From contig NW_021167087.1 in assembly GCF_003711515.1 (NCBI RefSeq), positions 545,489-609,488 of the forward strand: a DNA stretch of 64,000 nucleotides, given 5' to 3'. This stretch comes from Sodiomyces alkalinus F11 (Eukaryota > Ascomycota > Sordariomycetes > Glomerellales > Plectosphaerellaceae). The first letter of the stretch is position 1. Every line of letters begins with the position of its first letter. Below are positions 56,128-64,000 of this stretch, one piece after another. The translations under genes were made by a program, and so were the position numbers. Under the pieces are notes generated by a model that saw only the letters and a list, made by a program, of their open reading frames with translations, was not told where the DNA came from and did no database searches.

Positions 56128-56448
56128 GGACGATATCTAAAGCGGAACTTATAATAAGAGTTCCAGAGGCTCTTAAAAAGCCGCTTTCATGTTATGGACT
56201 ATACGAGGTTGAGACGCACCGGGAACTTGCAGGTCGGTATTTCGGTTATTGGGGATCAAGGGGTTGGGAGGGGGCATATAGGGGAGATACCCAAGTCATG
56301 CATGATATGAAGGGAACCTGATCCATATGGTATCGCCTTCTAGCCAGTCAAAGCAAGAAAAGTAATTTTATTGTGGTTCTATGTGCATAAATCCCCAATT
56401 CGAACCTTTTCCAGGACAACCGGTTTTGCTTACAATACTCCTCGTATA
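56128..56448. other. Intergenic, tail to tail (NSE2 / hexokinase-like)
   Basis: 321 bp of 3' flanking sequence. Nothing else seen. Confidence 0.6.
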
Positions 56449-58378
56449 TCATGCCGCTTCTGAGACAGCCGCGGCTAACGCAACCCCCGCCCCTAGGAGA
56501 GAGCTCTCCTTGGCAGGGACGAGGTCTATGCGGGCGCCCGGCTTACCGTCGCCCCCGGCCGCCACGAGCTCGTCTACGAACTGTTGGCACATGGCTCGGT
56601 ACCCCGGGTAACTCTCAATCACGCTGCCGTTGAACGAGACCATGGTACGTTCAAGCGCCACCTCCTTCTCAGCCTCGGCCGTAGAGATGGCGGAGCTTTC
56701 GGAGGACGCCATGGATTCCCGAATGCCCTCGAGGCGGAGTTCCCAGACGGCGTGCAGGGAGGCGGCGACGATGGCAGCTGAGCGGCGAGAGATGAGGGCG
56801 CAGATGTCCCGCAGGAAGGCCATGTCGAGGGCGGTAGGGATATGGGGAGAAGGATGGAGTTTGGAGAAGAGGGAGATGGATTTCTCCATGGTTAACGATA
56901 CATCCCTGCCAATCTTGTTAGAGAACACTTTCGGATTTTGAAAAAGAGGTGCGAAGGGGGAGGAAAAAAAAAGAAGGGAGAACAAGAAGCAGAGAAAGCA
57001 TGACGTACCCTTCAATAAGGGACATCGTTTCAGTCCCGAAAGAATAGGGGGAATTCAGGCTCTCAGGGACGATACCACCAAATACCCCCGTCGTCCTGAT
57101 AGCTTCTAGAAGAGCGAACCTTGCGATTTCGCCCAAATACATGCCACCAACCATCTGTTCCAGTGGCTGGAAATCTGGCCTCGAATGCCCCTTTTTCAAC
57201 AAGGCATCCCACCGCGTAACGGGCAGGATATCCTTGCCAAACATGCCGAGTTCGGTGTTCACGATGACGCTTCGTGCCTCATCGAACCATTCTTTGGGTC
57301 GGTCACCGAACTTTGTAGAGCCGATGAGCGGGACCGGGAGGTAGGCAGCGATATTCACGCCGGTGCCGAGAATGAGGCCGAAGCGGGTAGAGTTGTGCAA
57401 GTAGGCGCAAGAAAGAAGAGTGGCATTGCCGTCGTTGAGGATGACGCAGAGCTCAGCGGGGAGGGCGGACCGCCGACAGGCAGCTTCGATGACGGCGCCG
57501 AGATCCTCCCCAACGAGGCCATCTGCTGCTCGAAAGCCTTTGCCCATGTCGTGAATAAGGCCACCGCGCAGCGAGGTTTGTCTATATGGTAGTCAGCTGA
57601 TTGTTGCTTGTTCACGCCAGACAGGGGAAACGAAAGAGAGAGAAGAAAAAAAGAAGAAAAAAAGAAGGAAGAGGGGTGCTTACTCGATGGGAAAACTCCA
57701 GGCCAGGGCCATTGGTAAGACAGACGCCACGCTTCCGTTCGGACGGCTCTCTTTTTCGAGCGTCTCGACGATTCTGGCAGCCATCCAGTCAAAGAAAGCG
57801 ACGCCTCGGAGGCTCTTGACATCCATGCCGATGGGATACGACTTCATGCTGACGATCTCGCTTTCCCGGCCCCTCACATCCTCCCCTTGGCCCCGTAGCT
57901 CCACCAAAGCCACTCTAAGGGTCGATCCGCCGACGTCGACGGCTAGGTAGCGCCCGGTTTCGTGGCCACGGGGCAGCCTGTGGTTATAGGACGGCAGCAT
58001 GCAGGCGGGATCAGACTGCAGACGTTCTCTGAACTGGGCCTTTAGGGCGCGAGAAAGACGCAAGAGGCCATCGCCGGCCAGGGGACCCAGAAGAAGGGCT
58101 TCTGCCTCGCGGAGAAAATCACCACGAGCAGTCCTCGACGAACGAACAGCGGGAGGTATTGTTGTCGTTTGACCGGTTCCATCCACCGCCCCTGGTGTTG
58201 CTGTCGATGACTGTGTCGATGACTGTGTCGATGATGGGGCCTTTTGTGGTGACGACAAGGGCGAGATCCAGAAGGCGAAGACGGACTGTATTAACGACTT
58301 GCCACGCAAGAGATGTTTGAGAATGGCAGCCAAGAGCGACTTTCTGAAGGATGACATGGCAGTAACGAGCGGCAGCAT
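56449..58378 (-). CDS. Atypical hexokinase, probable N-acetylglucosamine kinase
   Basis: Three exons, 58378-57684, 57581-57009 and 56905-56449, give 574 residues. Hexokinase-fold landmarks are present but altered: LAVDVGGSTLRVALVEL (phosphate 1, about 145-161) instead of the usual LGGTNFRV; AWSFPIEQTSLRGG in place of the FSFP(A/V) substrate loop; GKGF with Lys246; Asp282 in VILNDGNATLL for the catalytic Asp; and LILGTGVNIAAY and NTELGMFG for later motifs. Residues 13-40 are a basic-hydrophobic segment (LLAAILKHLLRGKSLIQSVF) absent from ordinary hexokinases and suggestive of membrane or mitochondrial association. Fungal proteins of this type include the GlcNAc kinase HXK3 and Aspergillus HxkC/XprF. 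Its divergent neighbour is GlcN-6-P deaminase, so GlcNAc kinase is the best call. A second in-frame ATG at 58355-58357 is an alternative start. Ordinary hexose activity is unlikely given the altered loops, but this is inference. Confidence 0.85.
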
Positions 58379-59227
58379 AGCATTGAGGGAAGTGAGTGAT
58401 AGATGCTATGATGGTGAGATGGAAAGGGGGGGAGAAGGCCGTCGGGACATGTAGATGATGCGAAGATGACCAGTGAGTGTAAATAGGCTGAGAACGACCC
58501 GGACCATGTCCCTGCGGACGCGGATACAATTGCAGGCGCAAGGCGAAAGACCGGGGGGGGGGGGTTTGCGTAGGAACCAGGGGATCGGGAACGAAACGTC
58601 TACACCGCGCCAGTGACCAAGGACGATTTGCGAGCTGGGGGGTGGGGACCGACGAGAGTGTCAGTGTCGATTTGATACGACTCAGCAACCGGCACAGGTG
58701 TCGTTCCAATTCCGTTTGCCGGTCTCTCCTACGGCCGGGGGGGCGGTAGAGGGAGGGAGAGTGAAAGTGGTATACCGTATGAAACCTGCCCGTTGTCGAG
58801 TACCGAACGCAAAAGAAAGAAAGAGAAAGAAAAGAAGGATATAAAAAAAGACAAAACAAGATGGGTTGGGACGTGTTGTCGTGACTTTCGTAAGCCCAAT
58901 GGGACGGTTCTCAGAGTGAGCGAGGTTGGCGGGACAGAAGAATTGAGGGTTGGGCAACAGTCAAGTCACACCCCCGGCCCGGCCCCAATAATGGAAATGG
59001 AACAAGGAGCCTGAGAAGAGTACTTCGTAAATGCAGGCAATAGAGTAGGACGAGATGGAACCGACGGACGCAACAAAATCCCACCCGGGTTTTTGTTTCG
59101 TTTCGTTACGGTCCCTCCACAGGGACAACGTCGCACAGGTGACGGGGGTATTGGGAGTGGAAGGTGAGGTGGGAGGTGGGAGGTGGTAGTATGCGTGTTG
59201 TTGATCAGATTTATACGGAGACACAAA

Positions 59228-59254
59228 GTAGTGTAGGTAGTGTAGGTAGTGTAG
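59228..59254. repeat. 9-bp tandem repeat, three copies
   Basis: Three exact GTAGTGTAG units directly after the GACACAAAG site. Confidence 0.85.
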
Positions 59255-59930
59255 GATGAACGTCGGTGGGTCGCTTTGCAATGGTCAGAGAAAGGAAGGG
59301 TCAAGAGTCAGCGGAGTCGAGAACCGGCGACCCTGGTTCGGCGACGTTGGGGCGGATGGAGATGGGCGGAAGCCGAAGCGAACGCGTCGGGGACGTGATG
59401 GGAATCCAGGGCCGGGACTGGGGCTGGATGTGCGCCTATTCGAACTTCGAACTTTGAACTTCAAACTTGGCTTCGATGATGCCTTCTCTTTCTCAGCCTC
59501 TCTCTCTCTCTCTCCCCCCCTATCATCTGGAATTGGACGATCCACCGATCAGTGGTTCGAGATTCCCCACCAGGTACTGTCTATCGACGTCGGACACTTG
59601 ACATCTACGAGCTAGACGGTTAGTTAGCTGCCAGGAGAGGAACGTGCCAAGGCAAGACGCCGACAGCTGGCGCGGGAGTACGCTGTAACATAGAGGGTCC
59701 TGCCATTGACGTTCGGGCCGCCTCTCTGGCGCCGCATCTTAGTCGTTCCCGGTGCTGTCATCTCAAGTTGAAAACTGGTGCTTATGCTTATGCTTGCGCC
59801 TGAGTGCGGGTGTGATGACAATTGTGGTTGTGGAAAGGGGAAGGGGAAAGAAAAGAAAAAACGGAACTCCACTATTGTAACGTTGCTTTGCCCCGGAAAC
59901 ATGCCGATGGGGGCCAGTTTGTTTGTACTT

Positions 59931-60243
59931 CGTCTAGGTATGTACCTACCTTAATTCATTGCCTTACCTAAGGTACCTTACCTATGTAGCGAATTCATTC
60001 GGAGCCGAAGGAGCCTACCTTACCTTAGGTAGTCCGCAGCTTGACGTGCGTGCTATACGGCGTTGCGTTCCATCCCCATCAGAAAAGGTACCTTAGTAAT
60101 TAATGTACCTAGAGGTCACCCCCACCCAACTGCTCGGTTCAAATTCCGTCCCCAATGTGACGTTGAACTCTACCTAAGGTAGGTACCTTACCTTACCTTA
60201 TTAGGTACCTTATTCATGACCGCTACCTTAGGTACGTACCTAG
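59931..60243. repeat. Dense GGTACC / ACCTTA / TAGGTA cluster
   Basis: At least eight GTACC or GGTAC elements in about 310 bp, e.g. CCTAAGGTACCTTACC, CCTTACCTTAGGTAG, AAAAGGTACCTTAG, TAGGTACCTTACCTTACC, TTAGGTACCTTA and CCTTAGGTACGTACC. They are palindromic or paired head to head. A further copy lies at 60655-60668. Confidence 0.8.
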
Positions 60244-61262
60244 AGTCCTCGCTATCTTCAACATCCCATCGGCCGAGTTGCCTGTCTCCAAGTATGGCAC
60301 CTGAAAATCCCCCTCATTCAGTTTAGATGAAAAAGGGTAGTTAGAAATAGGACGCAAGGGGAATCTGACCGAGTTCCTGGCTTACCCTTGGAAGGGATTG
60401 AGTCTATCTATCCACAGGCACTGCAACCCCCCCCCGAGAGACTGTCGGCCGGTCATCCAAACGTCACGGAGATCGTGAAGCTTCCACTGGTCCCAACTCC
60501 GTCGGAGTTTCCTTTATACCTTACTGACTCGATTAGGTATTTCCGTGGTTCTATGCTGTTGTTCACCCAGCACTACGTGCGACTGTCATGTCACCAACTC
60601 ACTCTAACCCAACCTTTCGGGTACTGGTACTTGAGCTACCAGGTGAATGGCTAAGGTAGGTACCTAAGGCAGGCGTGACCGGTCTCATTATGAACGGCGT
60701 GATGGGCTACTCGTCACAAAGACACACCAGCCGGCCGTTCATACTCGTAGTGGTACGAGAAAGGCGAGAGGACGAAGCTCCAATCTCGAGCCACACTCTC
60801 CAAGGATCTACTTTATCTTACCTTACCTACTGTAGAGGCCGTCACGTTCCATATCCCACCCTTTCTTGCTCCGGTATCATGAAAGTCACTGTACCATGGA
60901 CTCAGGCTTGTGGCAGCTGGCTGCTCTACCACACTCCCATCATCCATCATATGGGCTCCGATGGATCGGAATGATCGGAATGACCAAATTGATCATGCTC
61001 TCTTTGAATCTTTTGGTCCCTCCCTTCTCGCCAGCGCCGCTTAATAACCTCCGATAAGATAACTCTCTCACAAGGCTGGGAAATCTGCTAAACCACACAG
61101 TCCTGCTTCCCTTCTGCCCAGCAAACCCCTAATCAGAAGCCTACTATTGCCTCTCTATATCCTGTAACTTATCTCAGTTTCTTTGTAGCTAAGACGTCTC
61201 ACATCTCCCTCTTTTCTCCCCATATATCTACTACACTAGTCCTCTTGGGTATACACGGCATC

Positions 61263-62660
61263 ATGAGGCTCATCATCCGTGAGAAGCCTGATGAGGCGTC
61301 AAGCTATGTGGCTGATTACATCGCCCACCGGATCAAGGAGTTCAAGCCCACCCGGGAGCGGCCGTTTGTCCTTGGACTACCAACAGGAGGCAGTCCCATC
61401 AGCGTATATCAGCTTCTCGTCGAGAAATATAAGGCTGGCGAAGTATGCCTTTGACCTCTACTCTCTTTTCTCGCAACTAGCCGCAGTCATTCATGCCCCC
61501 TGACATCCAGTACCGGTGCTGACGGAGAGATCGATATGATTTTGGGTAGATATCCTTCGAAAATGTCGTCACCTTCAACATGGTAGGTGGTTCCACAACC
61601 GCGTGTCTGGCCTGGTGGTTTCTAAACCATAACCCGCGCAGGACGAATACGTGGGCATTCCCCGCGACCACCCGCAGAGCTACCACACCTTCATGTGGCG
61701 CCACTTCTTCTCCCACGTCAACATCCCCCCGACCAACGTCCACATCCTCAACGGCAACGCCCCGGACCTCGCCGCCGAGTGCGACGCCTACGAGGCCGCC
61801 ATCGTCGCCGCGGGCGGCATCGACCTGTTCCTCGCCGGCATCGGCAGCGACGGCCACATCGCCTTCAACGAGCCCGGCTCCTCGCTCGCCTCGCGCACCC
61901 GCGTCAAGACCCTCGCCTACGACACCGTCCTCGACAACGCCCGCTTCTTCGACGACGACATCGCCCAGGTGCCCCGCCTCGCCCTCACCGTCGGCGTCCA
62001 GACCATCCTCGACGCCCGCGAGGTCGTCGCCATCGTCGTCGGCGCCCGCAAGGCCGTCGCCCTCCGCGAGTGTCTCGAGTCCAGCGTCAACCACATGTGG
62101 ACTCTGTCCGCCCTGCAGCTGCACCGGCACGCCACGATCGTGGCGGACGAGGACGCTACGCTTGAGCTGCGGGTCAGGACCGTCAAGGTACGTAGTCATT
62201 ATCGCCTCCTAATGCCCCCATTGACTCGACTCTGGGGTTGTTGATGGGTCAAGCCGAAAGAGAAAATAACCGTCGACGTTGTGATGTATAGTACTTCAGG
62301 GACATTGAAAAGGTAGCTCGGGCGCAAGGCTTCGAGCAGCTCCTGTCCACACGGCTCCGCACGGTCTCCGATGTCACCCGTAACCCGGCCAGAACATATC
62401 CCCAGCCAGCAGCAGCCGTTGTGGTGGACGAGGTCCAGTCTCCAGCTACCTCCCCGACCCTCGTCCACCCGCAGCCCGTCAACGCGTCTCTCTTGCGCGC
62501 CGCGAGCCCAGCTGCTGATGACCAGTCCGCGCGCTCTGTATCCCCCGACTTTGTCCCCGACAGAATGGCCTCCCGTATTCCGGAGCCCGAACTGGCACGC
62601 CGGTTGACCCCTAATCCAGAACAGCAGCTGTTCATCAGAACGAATGCCGTGGGCGCTTGA
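61263..62660 (+). CDS. NAG1: Glucosamine-6-phosphate deaminase
   Basis: Four exons, 61263-61442, 61550-61582 (a 33-nt microexon), 61642-62187 and 62292-62660, give 375 residues. The enzyme converts glucosamine-6-phosphate to fructose-6-phosphate and ammonia, the last step of GlcNAc catabolism. The start [20 protein letters not shown] and the LGLPTGGSP phosphate loop match the family. Catalytic residues fall at the same numbers as in the E. coli NagB enzyme: Asp72 (NMDEYVG, formed by joining the microexon to exon 3) and Asp141, His143 and Glu148 ([14 protein letters not shown]). The NagB core ends near residue 280. A Pro/Ser-rich, probably disordered extension of about 90 residues follows, which bacterial enzymes lack. 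Divergent from the probable GlcNAc kinase and convergent with the Ndt80-type regulator. Confidence 0.95.
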
Positions 62661-63419
62661 AGGGGCAAATAACGATTTTTTGCATTGGACCGAGAGGGCA
62701 GGGCATGGTCAGTTTGGGGACGTCTCTTGACGATCGGAAAGGCGGTGGATTGAATGAGAAATGATGCGTATTATTTCCTTTCTTTTTTGATACCTGGGTA
62801 AATGGCCCCTGTTTCATTCGTTTAGCAAGTATCATTACAGGCATCATTTACCACCAGTTGGAAGGGACACTGGAAATCCCTAGGACCGAGTGGCATTTTA
62901 GAAAGAACAATAAAGGTAGAGTTCAAGCATCACTAGGCAAATAAATAGATTACCTAGTGACAAATTTCGCAGACCTACCTTAGATAAGATCGTGAATAGA
63001 CGTATAAGGTCGGTCTTCTCCCCAGGCCCAGTTACAGAGCCCTATCGATAAATGGTAAAAGAGACGGACCATCCTACCTCGGAGGCAGAGCCAGAAAGCA
63101 GAATGCCAAGCATGCTTCCCAAAGCAACTCGCGTCTTATTGTCGGTCTTTGATCGACGTGTGAATGAGAAAGGGTAGTAAAACAATCCATACCAGCGCAG
63201 ATCCTCTCTTTATTGGGTATAATAGCCCTGCATCATCAGCCATACTTCCCTAAGCGACGGCCACCTCAACATTTCTCTGTCGCGTCGTCGCGTCGTCGCA
63301 CAAATTTCCTCTGACCTTACCAGAAGTCCTCCACAAGGTAGTGTACAAGTTCTGAATCCTGCGATTCCTCCCAGTATCCCAGCGAAAAGATAGACCAACC
63401 TCCCTTACCCATTCCAGAT
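62661..63419. other. Intergenic, tail to tail (deaminase / Ndt80-type gene)
   Basis: 759 bp between two 3' ends; includes an ACCTTAGATAAG motif near 62977 and a CGTCGTCGCGTCGTCGC run near 63281-63300. No gene seen. Confidence 0.55.
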
Positions 63420-64000
63420 TCACGTTTCGGCAGTGAAATATCTCTTTAATTTGCTTTGCAACTGCTGCGCTTTCACATCTGCCGGCATGGTCGTGTGGTG
63501 AACCACATGTGGTCTGTATACTGCTTCGACAGGAGGCATCCTAGTAATCTCGAGGTCAGGCCACCTGGGACTCGACACTGTCTTCGGAGTATTCCCATGT
63601 GGGGGACTTACCAATCATCGACGCTGAGAGGGAAGTATTCGTATAGCATGTCTTCATCGTCCTTTGGGCTTTGACTGGACGCCGGCCCAACGACTGCTGC
63701 GGCCTTGGAACGTTGGGGGCTCTGCAAGTCTGTACTTGACATATTGGGGCTCCTCTCGTCCTCGGACAGGGACAGGTTGATGGGACCAGATGTGCCCGCA
63801 CGATGCGGTCCCGAGTTGGCCGGGCCAGAAAGCGATGCTTTTACTGCAGGCCTAGTGGGTTCGACGGACCAGGCAGGAACAGGTGGACGAGCCACGGTAG
63901 GAGACATGGCCAGCCGTTTTGGTGCGGGCTGGGCTCCGTTCGGGGTTGGTCCTCGGTAGGCCTGGGGCGTCGCCCAGTCACCGGCATGCTGCAAACGCTG
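63420..64000 (-). CDS. Ndt80/PhoG-family transcription factor, C-terminal part (probably RON1)
   Basis: The gene runs off the right edge. Visible coding parts are 64000-63612 (open at the 5' end) and the last exon 63540-63420, joined through a 71-bp phase-2 intron (GTAAGT...ACTAG). The fragment is a Pro/Ala/Ser-rich region ending in DDEDMLYEYFPLSVDDW, then MPPVEAVYRPHVVHHTTMP and a basic KLKRYFTAE end. To my knowledge this Tyr-Phe-Pro-Leu...Asp-Asp-Trp plus VYRPHVVHH tail is typical of filamentous-fungal Ndt80-like (p53-like fold) regulators of the VIB-1/XprG/RON1 group. The DNA-binding domain would lie beyond the window. Position beside the GlcNAc kinase and deaminase points to RON1, the activator of the Trichoderma GlcNAc cluster, rather than VIB-1/XprG. 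Family call moderate, paralogue call inferred from context. Confidence 0.65.

Larger units (their letters stand above)
58379..61262. promoter_or_regulatory. 2.9-kb divergent control region of the GlcNAc genes
   Basis: Between the start codons of the kinase and the deaminase; no supported gene. It includes a run of about 13 G near 58552-58565, a 3 x 9-bp repeat at 59228-59254, a CT microsatellite near 59500-59520 and a dense GGTACC/ACCTTA cluster at 59931-60243. Two sites resemble the Ndt80-family CRCAAA core: GACACAAAG at 59220-59228 and GTCACAAAG at 60713-60721. These would fit control by the Ndt80-type factor at the right edge, but such short sites occur by chance. Confidence 0.5.

Overview
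This looks like nuclear chromosome from a filamentous ascomycete (Pezizomycotina, most likely Sordariomycetes). Genes on both strands carry short GT-AG introns of about 55-180 bp with CTAAC/CTGAC-like branch sites, codon third positions are GC-rich, and the proteins are typically fungal (CreC, CreD, Slm1, Ctr86/ataxin-10, a fungal zincless Fpg glycosylase, an Ndt80-family factor). I cannot name the species. No rRNA, convincing tRNA, intact transposon or CRISPR array is visible.

Layout. 1-95: last exon of an SH3-domain gene. 0.66-9.35 kb: housekeeping genes for the mRNA cap methyltransferase ABD1 (-), proteasome lid subunit RPN7 (+), alanine transaminase (-) and mitoribosomal bL33m (+, 58 codons in three exons). 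9.95-13.93 kb: an unassigned 1293-residue coiled-coil protein (-). 16.2-24.7 kb: a small single-pass membrane protein (+), the nucleolar WD protein ENP2 (-) and Mediator subunit MED13 (+). 26.7-34.1 kb: methylthioadenosine phosphorylase (-), ataxin-10/Ctr86 (+) and the Miro GTPase GEM1 (-).

35.7-44.2 kb: homologues of CreC (WD partner of the CreB deubiquitinase) and CreD (alpha-arrestin adaptor for the HulA/Rsp5 ubiquitin ligase), in tandem. These act on opposite sides of ubiquitin-dependent nutrient signalling in Aspergillus. Next come an Slm1/2-like TORC2 effector (45.7-47.4 kb) and a secreted, probably GPI-anchored S10 serine carboxypeptidase (48.3-50.5 kb). A 2.4-kb stretch follows in which I can chain several short minus-strand exons, all with phase-1 junctions, into a candidate unknown gene. 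Then come the DNA-repair genes Fpg and NSE2/MMS21.

56.4-64.0 kb: an atypical hexokinase (probable GlcNAc kinase, HXK3/HxkC-XprF type), glucosamine-6-phosphate deaminase divergent from it across 2.9 kb, and the 3' end of an Ndt80/PhoG-family regulator, probably RON1. This is the core of the fungal N-acetylglucosamine (chitin monomer) catabolic cluster. Kinase and deaminase act in GlcNAc -> GlcNAc-6-P -> GlcN-6-P -> fructose-6-P, and the deacetylase and transporter would be expected beyond the right edge.

The intergenic DNA carries many copies of a short palindromic motif built on TAGGTACCTA/ACCTTA, microsatellites, one 8-bp tandem array and a perfect 12-bp inverted repeat between GEM1 and CreC. 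All exon boundaries here are my own reading from splice signals, frame continuity and family knowledge; no transcript data were available.
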